DNA of 60,993 bases from an uncultured Ruthenibacterium sp. (GTDB lineage: Bacteria > Bacillota > Clostridia > Oscillospirales > Ruminococcaceae). Both the position numbers and the translations under genes were made by a program. Of this stretch, positions 15,134 to 23,204 are shown one piece after another (the first letter of the stretch is position 1; each line of letters begins with the position of its first letter). The DNA lies in assembly GCA_910587145.1 (NCBI GenBank), contig CAJUMH010000019.1, positions 1 to 60,993 on the forward strand. Reading direction: 5' to 3'. The notes under the pieces were generated by a model. It made no database searches. It saw nothing but the letters and a program-made list of their open reading frames with translations, and was not told the DNA's origin.

Positions 15134-16114
15134 TTACGAATCGGCCTCGATCTGTTCGATCAGCCAGATCACTGCTTTGTCCTTTTCAAACGACCATCGG
15201 GGCGCTTCCTCGCCCTTCAGTACGCCAAAGAAATTGGCGATCTCGTCCACATAGGCGTTCTCGACGATGTTGTCGCTGTAGCGCGCGTTGTGCTCGAAGC
15301 GCTCGTAGGTGCGCACGGGCACTTTTTGCTTTTCCGCGGCGTCGTAGCGGTAAAGCGATTTGGGGTTGCCCTCCCAAAAGAGGTGCAGCCCCTCGCCGAA
15401 CACCTCAAAATTGCGCACGGCCTTCGGGCTCACCACGTCTGCCGCCAGCATGCCCTTCGTGCCGTTTTCGTGGCGCAGCAGCACAAAATAGCTGTCGGGA
15501 TACTCGATCTCCAGCCCGCTCAGCTTGTCCTTCTGCGCCGTCACGGCCGTCACCGGGCCGAACGCATCCAGCAGCCAGGGCAAATCAATGCCAAAGATCT
15601 CGCGCACGCCGCCCGTGCGCCGGTCGCCCACAAAGAAGTTTTTGTAATTTTCCCATGGGTGCCAATCGGGCAGGTACTGGCCGATGTGATAGAGATAGTT
15701 GACGGGCTTTCCAAACGCCGCCACCTGCTGCTTGATGTACTGTGTTTCGCCGCGGTAGAGCATGGTGCTGCTTAAAAAAAGCGGCAGTTTTTTTGCGGCG
15801 GCCTTAGCTGACAGCGCGTCATAGCCGTCGTCCACAAGGTTCAGCTCGGTAAATACGGGCAGGCCCGCGTCCAGCAGCGTATCAATCACGCCCGCGTGCG
15901 TGATCGGCGCGGTGCACACAAACGCCGCGTCAAAGCCCTGTGCCGCCACAGCGGCCTCGATGCTCTCGAACGGCATTATCCCAAGGCCCTGCGCCTCGGC
16001 GCGCCGCGCGGGCGCAAGATCCACGCCCGAAAGCGCCGCCTCCGGCTGAATTTGCCGGATCAGCCGCGCGCGGCGCTTGCCCATGCTGCCAAGCCCCACG
16101 ATCAAAATATTCAT
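15134..16114 (-). CDS. Gfo/Idh/MocA family oxidoreductase 2
   Basis: A 326-residue protein that starts MNILIVGLGSMGKRRARLI, the nucleotide-binding fold. It has AAFVCTAPITHAGVI and FTELNLVDD in place of the usual EKPxA motif, so the catalytic lysine of many family members seems to be missing or displaced. DVVSPKAVRNFEVFGE lies in the C-terminal sheet. The ATG at 16114 is the first methionine with homology; GGGGG at 16120-16124 is a fair ribosome site. With oxidoreductase 1 it forms an adjacent pair that could make a heteromer. The divergence of the catalytic motif may mean a non-redox or accessory role. Confidence 0.8.
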   Translation of the reverse strand: MNILIVGLGSMGKRRARLIRQIQPEAALSGVDLAPARRAEAQGLGIMPFESIEAAVAAQGFDAAFVCTAPITHAGVIDTLLDAGLPVFTELNLVDDGYDALSAKAAAKKLPLFLSSTMLYRGETQYIKQQVAAFGKPVNYLYHIGQYLPDWHPWENYKNFFVGDRRTGGVREIFGIDLPWLLDAFGPVTAVTAQKDKLSGLEIEYPDSYFVLLRHENGTKGMLAADVVSPKAVRNFEVFGEGLHLFWEGNPKSLYRYDAAEKQKVPVRTYERFEHNARYSDNIVENAYVDEIANFFGVLKGEEAPRWSFEKDKAVIWLIEQIEADS

Positions 16115-16177
16115 GCTTCCGCCCCCATCCGGTTCTTTATTTTCTTTTGCAGGGTTCTTTTCTTTTTGCAGTTTCAA

Positions 16178-16786
16178 TTATTCTGCTTTCTCCGCGTGCT
16201 TTTCCTGCGCCGCGCGCTCTTTTTTTGTGGATTCCCGTTCCTCCCCATCCAGCATTTTTGCATAGACGCGGCTGGGGAACACGGTTTCGGTATGATATTT
16301 TCGAAAGCTGCCTTCGCGCAGCACAAAAAAGCCCAGTTTTTCCAGCATTTTGCACGAGGCGGTGTTTTCCTTTGCCGCCTCGGCGGTCATCTCCCGCGCG
16401 CCGCGCGCCGCCGCCCAGTCCATCAGCAGGCGCACGGCCTCCGTGCCATAGCCTTGCCGCCAGTGCGTTTTGCGGATGCAATAGCCGATATCATAGCAGC
16501 GGTGCGTCTCGTCAAACGTGCCTTCTTCATCCTGCGGGAACGCGCAGCAGGTGCCGATGCGCTCGCCCGTTGCGCGCAGCTCAATCACAAAGTAAAAGCC
16601 CAGCGCGCTGTCCTCCATCTCGTCGAGCGCCTTTTGATACACAGCGTCCACGCCCTCCGCGGGCGGGTCGCTCATGAAGCGGCCGTTCTCGGCGTCGAAC
16701 CACATGCCGGTGACAAACGCGAGATCTGTTTTTTGATAATCGCGGATGCAGATCCGCGCGCCCGTAAGCGGTGTTTTGATTTGCAT
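16178..16786 (-). CDS. RimJ/RimL-like GNAT acetyltransferase
   Basis: A 202-residue GNAT protein. RICIRDYQKTDLAFV opens the domain, YDIGYCIRKTHWRQGYGTEA holds the acetyl-CoA binding turn (QGYGTEA), and ENTASCKMLEKLGF is the RimJ/RimL-type C-terminal motif. The last 25 residues are very charged. The gene lies inside the nonulosonate cluster, between an oxidoreductase and a membrane protein. Legionaminate clusters normally need an N-acetyltransferase for the 4-amino sugar (LegH, a left-handed beta-helix protein); none is seen here, so this GNAT or the one at 12542 may replace it. That substitution is my inference. Confidence 0.8.
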   Translation of the reverse strand: MQIKTPLTGARICIRDYQKTDLAFVTGMWFDAENGRFMSDPPAEGVDAVYQKALDEMEDSALGFYFVIELRATGERIGTCCAFPQDEEGTFDETHRCYDIGYCIRKTHWRQGYGTEAVRLLMDWAAARGAREMTAEAAKENTASCKMLEKLGFFVLREGSFRKYHTETVFPSRVYAKMLDGEERESTKKERAAQEKHAEKAE

Positions 16787-16838
16787 TTTTGATTTCCTTT
16801 CCTTGCCCAAAAAGCGTCTCTTGCGCGGCCTGTGGGCC

Positions 16839-17342
16839 TTACGGCGCAGCCTGCGAAGCAGGAGACATCGCCTCAGAGCCGGACGCGGCGGCCTGCGGAT
16901 CGGGGTTTGCCGCCCCGGAGCCGGACGCGGCGGCCCGCGGATCGGGGTTCGCCGCCCCGGAGCCGGACGCAGCGGCCTGCGGATCGGGGTTTGCCGCCCC
17001 GGAGCCGGACGCAGCGGCGCTGTCGCCGGGCGCACCCCACGCAAGGGAACGCTCGCCCGCCGTTTCGGACAGCGGCTTTGCGGCGCACAGGTACAAGATC
17101 AATACTGCCGTCAGTGTTGCGGCAAATGCCGCGATTTTCCGCAGATTCTTTTTCCGCGCACACAGCAGAAGGATCAGCTGCACCAGCAGCACCGCCGCGA
17201 ACAGCGCCATCGCCAGCAGCGCCGCACGCGCGATTACCGCGATTGTTTCGTCCCAGTAATCCGGCACAGCCAGCTCCATCTGCCGCAGCGCCTCTTTCGC
17301 TGTTTGGAACATCACTTTTAAAAATTCCCGGATCCCGTCCAT
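16839..17342 (-). CDS. Small membrane protein with tandem 14-residue repeats
   Basis: A 167-residue protein of no family I recognise. After 30 soluble residues there are two hydrophobic helices (about 31-61 and 69-88), then an extracytoplasmic or cytoplasmic tail of 70 residues. The tail is built of 14-residue repeats, AAASGSGAANPDPQ, three full copies and a partial one, encoded by 42-bp DNA repeats at 16876-17019. Low-complexity A/S/G/P tails of this kind are flexible and could be glycosylated. It lies between the GNAT gene and legG. Copy number of the repeats may vary between strains. Confidence 0.65.
   Translation of the reverse strand: MDGIREFLKVMFQTAKEALRQMELAVPDYWDETIAVIARAALLAMALFAAVLLVQLILLLCARKKNLRKIAAFAATLTAVLILYLCAAKPLSETAGERSLAWGAPGDSAAASGSGAANPDPQAAASGSGAANPDPRAAASGSGAANPDPQAAASGSEAMSPASQAAP
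16876..17019 (-). repeat. 42-bp tandem repeat, three copies plus a partial fourth
   Basis: Units at 16876-16917, 16918-16959 and 16960-17001 differ at only a few bases; 17002-17019 is a partial copy. Each unit encodes 14 residues, so gain or loss keeps the reading frame. Confidence 0.9.
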
Positions 17343-17526
17343 CGCCTGTCTCCTCTTCCGTAATTTTAAAAAGCCTTACTCACAAACATCAGCGCCGTTC
17401 GGGCGGGGCCGTTTTCGCCCTGCGGCGCATCCCCCAAAACGCTTTTGCGCACGGCGGCGTTTTTTTGCCGCGCTCCCCGCCTTCGGCGCCGGCCGGCCGA
17501 AGCAGGCCAACCGTTTGGGGCAACCT

Positions 17527-18720
17527 TCACGCGTGCTCCGCGGCCGACCAATCTTCCCCGTCGTAAAAAACCTTCGGCCTGCCCGGCGCGTCGCTTGCCA
17601 GAAATTGCTCCAGCCGGCGCACAATGCGGCCGCTGGTATCGCCACCGTTGAACGGGCTTTTTACCTCGCGCGCCGTTTGGGCAAACGCGGGCGACAGCGC
17701 CGTGCGCAGCGCCGCGCGGATGCTTTGTGCGTCCGCCCTGCAGCAGATGACGTTCGCGCACACGATGCGCCCCTTCTGCCGATCGCCGATGTTCACGCAC
17801 GGCACGCCCAGCGACGGCGTTTCGGCGAGGCCGGACGAAGAATTGCCCGCCACAACGGCGCAGTATTTCATCGCCGAAAGGTACCGCAGCACGCCCATGC
17901 TCGCAAACGCAGCGTATTTTTCCGGATGCGCCGCGCACAGGCTCTCGATGCGCGCATTGATCGCCGCGCCGCCCGCGTCGGCATTGGCCTTGGTAAAGAT
18001 CGCCGCCAGGCCGCAATCCGCCAGGGCCGCGCACAGCGCGTCGAACTGCTCCACCGGCGAAGCGCCGCCCACCGTCTCGGGATGATAGGTAACAAGCGCA
18101 TACGGGCGCGCAAGATCGAAGCCGATCTGCTCCGCCAGCGCGGCGCGCGGCACAAGCGTCATACTGCGCAGATTCTCGTCGCCCAAGCCGCCGACGTTTT
18201 CCACCGTGGCGGGGTCTTCGCCCATACGGATCACCCGGCGCGCATACGTCTCGCAGGAGGGAAAATGCAGCGACGCCATTTTGGTAAGGCAATGGCGGAA
18301 CCAGTCGTCTGCCGCGCCCACCGTCACATCGCCGCCGCTGATGTGCACCAGCGGAACGCCCAGCAGCGCGGCGGCCGCGCCCGCCGCAAAGATCTCGTAC
18401 CGGTCGCCCAATACCAGCATGGCGTCCGGACGGCGCGCGGCAAGATACTCGGTAAAGCAGCGCATGGCATAGCTGACGGTGCGCGCGGTGGCAAGGGAAG
18501 AATCAACGCCGAACTTCAAAATAGGAATGCGCGCGTCGATGGGCATGCCGTCTGCCTCGATCTCCTGCACGGTATTGCCGAACTGCACCGAAAGGTGTGC
18601 GCCTGTCACCACAAGGCGCGGCTCTGCCGTTTTACTTTGCCGCAGCTTTTGCAGCACCGGCCGCAGCAGCCCGTATTCCGCCCGCGTTCCCGTAACAACG
18701 CACACCGGTTTTTTTTGCAT
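17527..18720 (-). CDS. legG: Hydrolysing NDP-N-acetylhexosamine 2-epimerase (LegG/NeuC type)
   Basis: A 397-residue enzyme. It starts VCVVTGTRAEYGLLRPVL, the nucleotide-sugar motif of UDP-GlcNAc 2-epimerases; GDRYEIFA, ISGGDVTVGA and GNSSSGLAETPSLGVP follow, and the last holds the nucleotide-binding loop. In legionaminate synthesis LegG removes the nucleotide and inverts C2 to give the 6-deoxy-mannose precursor used by LegI. The ATG at 18720 is used because GGGAG lies 4 nt upstream; an ATG four codons earlier has no good ribosome site. It follows legI by 115 nt in the same operon. Confidence 0.88.
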   Translation of the reverse strand: MQKKPVCVVTGTRAEYGLLRPVLQKLRQSKTAEPRLVVTGAHLSVQFGNTVQEIEADGMPIDARIPILKFGVDSSLATARTVSYAMRCFTEYLAARRPDAMLVLGDRYEIFAAGAAAALLGVPLVHISGGDVTVGAADDWFRHCLTKMASLHFPSCETYARRVIRMGEDPATVENVGGLGDENLRSMTLVPRAALAEQIGFDLARPYALVTYHPETVGGASPVEQFDALCAALADCGLAAIFTKANADAGGAAINARIESLCAAHPEKYAAFASMGVLRYLSAMKYCAVVAGNSSSGLAETPSLGVPCVNIGDRQKGRIVCANVICCRADAQSIRAALRTALSPAFAQTAREVKSPFNGGDTSGRIVRRLEQFLASDAPGRPKVFYDGEDWSAAEHA

Positions 18721-18835
18721 GGCAGCTCCCATCCTTACAGTGTCTTTTCCCGCCCATAGGCGCCGCGCGCAGCAAGCCGCCTCCGGCAAGAGAAAATGCT
18801 GCGCGGGGCCTTGTCTTTTGGCGGATCGTCTTTTG

Positions 18836-19831
18836 CTATAGTTCGATCCTTTCGTCCTCGGCAAACGCCCGTTTTGCCCTTGTGCCCAGCACCTCGTGCC
18901 AGCGCATGGGCGAAACGCCGTCGCCCGGGCGTTTGGTGGTGATGTTTTCCTCGCTCAGCACCTCGCCCGCCGCGATGGCCCGCTTTGCCACAATGCTCTT
19001 GCGCGCGGCGGGCCTGTTCCTTGCCTCGCTCGCCGTCACCTGCTTGCGCCCGCTGCCGAGGGCAAGCTCCGTATTGCGCACGGCGCGCACCAGCGCCGCC
19101 AGCTCATTCGGCGTAAGGCTCGCCTTGTGGTCGGGCCCGGGCAGCGTCTTATCCAGCGTAAAGTGCTTTTCGATCACACACGCGCCCAGCGCGACGGCCG
19201 CGACGGCGGCCTCCCAGCCCGGCGTATGGTCGGAATAGCCTACCGGGCAGCCAAAGTGCTCTTTTAGATCCAGCATCGCCCGCAAGTTCGCGTCTTCAAA
19301 CGGCGTGGGGTACTCGGTATTGCAGTGCAGCAGCGTAATTTCGCCCGCGCCGCCGTTTTCCAGCACCGAAAGCGCATCCTCAATCTCGGGCAGCGTGCTC
19401 ATGCCCGTAGAGAGGATCACCGGCTTTTTCAGCGCCGCAATGCGTTCCAAATAAGGCAGATTTGTGATCTCTCCCGAGGGGATCTTGTACACCGGAAGAT
19501 CGAGCGATGCGAGAAAATCAACGCTGGCAAGATCGAACGGCGTGGAAAGATACGCAATGCCAAGCTGCCCGCAATATTCCTGCAGCTCCCGGTGCGCGTC
19601 AAACCCGAAGTGCAGCCGCCGGATCATCTCCAGCTGGCTTTCGCCGGCGTCCGTCTGCGCCTTCTGGTATTCGGCCTTTTCGGCAAAGCGGCTGATCACC
19701 AGCTCCGGCACGGCCGTTTGATATTTCACCACGTCCGCGCCCGCCGCCTGCGCCGTGCGCGCCAGTTCCTTTGCCATGGTAAGGCTGCCGTTGTGATTCA
19801 CGCCCGCCTCGGCAATGATCCATACTGCCAT
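18836..19831 (-). CDS. legI: N,N'-diacetyllegionaminic acid synthase (NeuB family)
   Basis: A 331-residue NeuB-type enzyme. IIAEAGVNHNGSLTMAKELA opens the TIM barrel, KIPSGEITNLPYLE and LHCNTEYPTPF line the active site, SDHTPG and IEKHFTLDKTLPGPDHKAS bring the metal and phosphoenolpyruvate ligands. The C-terminal 65 residues form the antifreeze-like SAF domain (NRPAARKSIVAK). It condenses the six-carbon sugar from LegG with phosphoenolpyruvate to make the nonulosonate. GGGGAG lies 4 nt before the ATG at 19831. Operon context points to legionaminic rather than neuraminic acid. Confidence 0.92.
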   Translation of the reverse strand: MAVWIIAEAGVNHNGSLTMAKELARTAQAAGADVVKYQTAVPELVISRFAEKAEYQKAQTDAGESQLEMIRRLHFGFDAHRELQEYCGQLGIAYLSTPFDLASVDFLASLDLPVYKIPSGEITNLPYLERIAALKKPVILSTGMSTLPEIEDALSVLENGGAGEITLLHCNTEYPTPFEDANLRAMLDLKEHFGCPVGYSDHTPGWEAAVAAVALGACVIEKHFTLDKTLPGPDHKASLTPNELAALVRAVRNTELALGSGRKQVTASEARNRPAARKSIVAKRAIAAGEVLSEENITTKRPGDGVSPMRWHEVLGTRAKRAFAEDERIEL

Positions 19832-19935
19832 TGTGCTCCCCTGCCTTTTTTGTTTTTTCAATCGCAAAACCGCCGGCAGAAAGGATCCCGCAAAAAACTG
19901 TACGGCATCCCTTCACACGGCACGCCCCTTCCCCT

Positions 19936-21000
19936 TTACGGCATCTCCAGCCGGCGGCGCATATTGTCCAGCTCTTCCAGCTGGCCCATATCCATCCAGC
20001 TGTGCTCGCTGACGGGATATACCCCCACGCGCCCGCCTGAGGCGCGCACATTTTCGATCACATCCGTAAACGGGATGGGCTCATTCGGCCGCAGGCCCTC
20101 GATCACCGAGGGCTCCGCCACATACAGCCCCGTGTTGGTGAGAAAATTCATCTCCGGCTTTTCGGATATGGCGCTCAGCTCCCCGCCGTTGCCCAGCTCC
20201 ACCACGCCATAGGGAATGGTAAAGTGCTTTACAGCGCACACCATTGTGATGGTGTTGCCCTGCTCCCGATGCGCCTGGTACAGATCGGCAAGATCCGCAT
20301 CGATCAAAATATCGCAGTTCGTCAGAAAGAATGTGCGGGTAATGCGGCCCTTTAAAAGGCTCAAGCCGCCGCCGGTGCCCAGCGGCGCGTCCTCGTCGGC
20401 GTAAGTAACGGTGTAATCCTTTTGCAGATCGTTAAAATAGCTTTTGATCATGCTTTTTTTGTAGTTGACGATCATGGTAAAGGAATCGCAGCCCACGTCT
20501 GTAAAGCGGTTGATGATGTGCTCCGCGATGGGCAGCTCGCCGATGGGGATGAGCGGCTTTGGCAAAATCTTTGTGTAGGGATACAGCCGTGTGCCAAGCC
20601 CGCCCGCCATCATCACAACGGGCACATCCAGCTTTTTATACGGCACCACATCCAGAAAATCGTCCGCAAATACAACGTCCTGCACACGTCCCTTTTTATC
20701 CAGCAGCGGCAGCGCGCTCACGCCCTTTTCCAGCAGCGCGGCCCGTGCCTGCGCGCGCGATTCGATGGGCAGCGCGCAGGGCGAGCGGTTTGCCGCATCG
20801 TAAACCGGCCCCTCCAGCGGCAGGCCCTTTAAAATATAGCGGCGAATATCGCCGTCTGTCACACAGCCGCGCAGCACGCTGTTCTCGCAGAGAAATAAAA
20901 TTCCGGCTCCTGTCTCTCCCAGGCGCTGCATGGCGTCCAGCACCGAAGTGCCGCCGTCGATCAGAAGATCCTCCACGCGCATTGCCGCATCCTTTTTCAT
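19936..21000 (-). CDS. ptmE: CBS-domain nucleotidyltransferase (PtmE-like)
   Basis: A 354-residue fusion. Residues about 1-120 form a pair of CBS domains (GCVTDGDIRRYILKG, ALPLLDKKGRVQDVV). Residues about 125-354 form a sugar-phosphate nucleotidyltransferase with MMAGGLGTRLYPYTKILPKP and the metal aspartate in TNCDILIDAD. This arrangement matches PtmE of Campylobacter, which makes GDP-glucosamine-type precursor for legionaminate. It marks the GDP-linked variety of the pathway. The adjacent repeats upstream can be read in frame, but the ATG at 21000 begins the homology. Regulation of the enzyme through the CBS pair is possible. Confidence 0.88.
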   Translation of the reverse strand: MKKDAAMRVEDLLIDGGTSVLDAMQRLGETGAGILFLCENSVLRGCVTDGDIRRYILKGLPLEGPVYDAANRSPCALPIESRAQARAALLEKGVSALPLLDKKGRVQDVVFADDFLDVVPYKKLDVPVVMMAGGLGTRLYPYTKILPKPLIPIGELPIAEHIINRFTDVGCDSFTMIVNYKKSMIKSYFNDLQKDYTVTYADEDAPLGTGGGLSLLKGRITRTFFLTNCDILIDADLADLYQAHREQGNTITMVCAVKHFTIPYGVVELGNGGELSAISEKPEMNFLTNTGLYVAEPSVIEGLRPNEPIPFTDVIENVRASGGRVGVYPVSEHSWMDMGQLEELDNMRRRLEMP

Positions 21001-21312
21001 TCCCGCGCCTCTCTTTCCGGGCGATCCTCTTTTGAAAACCGGGCCGCAGTTTCTACCCGGCAGGCAGAGGTTTGCAAACGCCCTGTTTTCTTTTTTTCGC
21101 CGCTCTGTTTCCCCGGGCCGCTCTTTCCCGGGCCGGCCCTTTGCCATCGGCCCGTCGGATTCCCGCATGCCCTGCCGCTCCGGCCCGGCTTGCCGGCCAG
21201 TCCTTCGCAGTCCGGTCGGCCGCTCTTTCCCGGCCCGGCCCTTTGCCATCGGCCCATCGGATTCCCGCATGCCCTGCCGCTCCGGCCCGGCTTGCCGAAA
21301 AGCCGGCCGCCT
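21001..21312. other. Gene-free, repeat-bearing stretch between legC and ptmE
   Basis: This 312-nt gap holds a two-copy direct repeat (21118-21195 and 21219-21296) and little else. No promoter with good boxes or separate ribosome site was found. The minus-strand frame of ptmE stays open through it, but without homology. Confidence 0.6.
21118..21296. repeat. Two direct copies of a 78-bp sequence
   Basis: The copies at 21118-21195 and 21219-21296 are 101 bp apart and differ at about two bases. They lie in non-coding DNA between two genes of the same operon. A shared word is CCCTTTGCCATCGGCCC. Confidence 0.85.
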
Positions 21313-22473
21313 TTACAGTGCCAGCAGCGCGTCCGCCACGCGCTGGGCGTCCGCCTCGGTCAGGTTTGTAGAGCAGGGCAGGTTCACGATCTTCGCGCGG
21401 AAATCCTCGGCCAGCTCTGTGCCGTAGCGCTCGCAAGCGCCGTAATCCGCCTGCTCGTGGATCAGCGCCCATACCGGGCGCGTCTGGATCCTTTGTTCCC
21501 GCAGCGCCGCAATCACGGCGTCGCGTTCGTGGCGCGCGTCCTCTAAATACAGGCTGTAGAACCACCGGTTCGAGCGTACACCCGCGCGGAACGGCAAAAT
21601 GCGAAATCCGTTTTTGCCGTCCAGCCGTTTGCGGTAAAATTCATACATCCGGTTCTTGTGCGCGATAAAGCCCTCCAACTGCTCCAGCTGCGCAAGGCCC
21701 AGCGCCGCCTGCAGATTTGTCATGCGGTAGTTGTAGCCGATCTCGTCGTGGTAAAACTGCAGCTCGTCGGCTTTGGCCTGGGTGGAAAGGTGCTTTGCGT
21801 GCGCGGCCCAATCGGCGTGATTCGATACCACCATGCCGCCCGCGCCCGTAGTAATAATCTTGTTGCCGTTAAAGCTGTACGCGCCGATATCGCCGATGGT
21901 TCCGGCCATGCGGCCCTGGTAGGGGCCCTCGGTGTAGCAGGTGCCCAGCGCCTCGGTCGCGTCCTCGATGAGCGTGAGGCCGTATTCTTTGCACAGCTGC
22001 ACCAGCTCCGGCATCGCGGCCATATTGCCGAACACATGCACCGCCATCAGTGCCTTCACCTGCGCGCCGGTGCGCGTATTAAAGCATTTGCCGCCGCGCT
22101 GTTCCGTATGCGCGCAGAGCCATTCGCGCGCAAGGTCCGGGCACAGGCACAGGCTTTGGCCGCAGCCGATGAACACCGGCTGTGCACCCACATAGCGGAT
22201 GGGGTTTACCGCCGCGATGAATGTGAGCGTGGGCGCCAGCACCTCGTCCCCCGAGCCCACACCCGCCGCCATCAGCGCGAGGTGCAGCCCCGAGGTGCCG
22301 CTGTTGCAGGCCACGGCGCGCGGCATATGCGTATATTCCGCAAATTTTTCTTCAAACTCCGATACCATGCTGCCGCCCGTGGATACCCACTCGCTGATAA
22401 CGGCGTCGTTGACATACCGCTTTTCGTTGCCCGAAAAATTCGGTACGGAAAGCGGGATAAAGTGCTCGCTCAT
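21313..22473 (-). CDS. legC: PLP-dependent aminotransferase LegC
   Basis: A 386-residue DegT/DnrJ/EryC1-type aminotransferase. It begins FIPLSVPNFSGNEKRYV, has the cofactor-binding NSGTSGLHLAL motif and the Schiff-base lysine in AYSFNGNKIITTGAGG, and the family EDATEALGTCY. The opening with PNFSGNE and EWVSTGGSMV is the LegC subfamily, which puts the 4-amino group on the keto sugar made by LegB. Its start overlaps the stop of the preceding membrane-protein gene by 4 nt, so translation is coupled. The gene order legB, membrane genes, legC, ptmE, legI, legG supports the pathway. Confidence 0.93.
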   Translation of the reverse strand: MSEHFIPLSVPNFSGNEKRYVNDAVISEWVSTGGSMVSEFEEKFAEYTHMPRAVACNSGTSGLHLALMAAGVGSGDEVLAPTLTFIAAVNPIRYVGAQPVFIGCGQSLCLCPDLAREWLCAHTEQRGGKCFNTRTGAQVKALMAVHVFGNMAAMPELVQLCKEYGLTLIEDATEALGTCYTEGPYQGRMAGTIGDIGAYSFNGNKIITTGAGGMVVSNHADWAAHAKHLSTQAKADELQFYHDEIGYNYRMTNLQAALGLAQLEQLEGFIAHKNRMYEFYRKRLDGKNGFRILPFRAGVRSNRWFYSLYLEDARHERDAVIAALREQRIQTRPVWALIHEQADYGACERYGTELAEDFRAKIVNLPCSTNLTEADAQRVADALLAL

Positions 22474-23204
22474 GTTGCTCTCCCCTTTTCCTTCTTCTCG
22501 GTGGATCTTCTATTCATCTGCCCGGCTGTTTTTCCGCGGCGCCCTTTTGCCGGCCGCTTCTGCGCACAGAATATCCAGTGCAGCACGCATGCCGCCAGCA
22601 GCGGCACCACAGCCAACGCCAGCAAATAGGGTCTTGTGGGCATCAAACGATCCGGCAGGCTGCGCGGCTCGTTCAGCACCACGCGCTCCAGACGAAAGCG
22701 CAGCCCCGCAAAAATGCCCGGATCGATCCGGATGCCGTACATCTTGCAGCCCGGCAGCGTAAAGCTGTAGACGTTTTCCGCATCCTGATGCGCCCAAACG
22801 CGGTACATGGCGTCGTATTCCTCCATATCCGGCAGCGTTTTATAAAACACGCACACCTCGCCCGGGTTCATATTTTTCTCTTCCAGATACAGCGTTACGC
22901 GGCGGACATATAAAAACGAGCTGCCGGGCGATATCCGCGAATACTCCAGCTCCATGCGCGGGTCGGTGCTCAGCGCAGTATACTGCCTGCCCTCCTGTTC
23001 CAGATCGTGCAGCGAAAACGCATCCGTACTCTCGCCGGGAATCTCGATCGTCCGCACGTCGCCGGTCAGGCGGCGCACGCCGTCTTCGGCTATGCCAAGC
23101 AAAATCAGCACGAGCGTGCCTGCCGCAAACACCGCATAGCACAAGACGATCAGGCGTTTGCTGTTTTCCCGCACCGTACCCAAAAGCTTCCACATCCGTT
23201 TCAT
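22470..23204 (-). CDS. Membrane-anchored protein with an extracytoplasmic beta-rich domain
   Basis: A 244-residue protein of no recognised family. One helix near the N-terminus (about 17-39) and one near the C-terminus (about 193-213) flank a 150-residue domain rich in beta-type sequence, such as FSLHDLEQEGRQY and LYVRRVTLYLE, that should lie outside the membrane. The last 30 residues are highly basic. The start overlaps the stop of the large membrane protein upstream and its stop overlaps the start of legC, both by 4 nt. This strict coupling suggests a partner of the large membrane protein, perhaps in glycan transfer. Confidence 0.7.
   Translation of the reverse strand: MKRMWKLLGTVRENSKRLIVLCYAVFAAGTLVLILLGIAEDGVRRLTGDVRTIEIPGESTDAFSLHDLEQEGRQYTALSTDPRMELEYSRISPGSSFLYVRRVTLYLEEKNMNPGEVCVFYKTLPDMEEYDAMYRVWAHQDAENVYSFTLPGCKMYGIRIDPGIFAGLRFRLERVVLNEPRSLPDRLMPTRPYLLALAVVPLLAACVLHWIFCAQKRPAKGRRGKTAGQMNRRSTEKKEKGRAT

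Noticed and set aside
16876..17019. CRISPR-like array
   Set aside because: The 42-bp units are contiguous without spacers and encode a regular peptide; they are a coding tandem repeat.
21001..21270. Upstream in-frame extension of the PtmE-like protein with MRESDGPMAKGR repeats
   Set aside because: The extension encodes the intergenic DNA repeat, has no homology, and the CBS domain begins just after the ATG at 21000.
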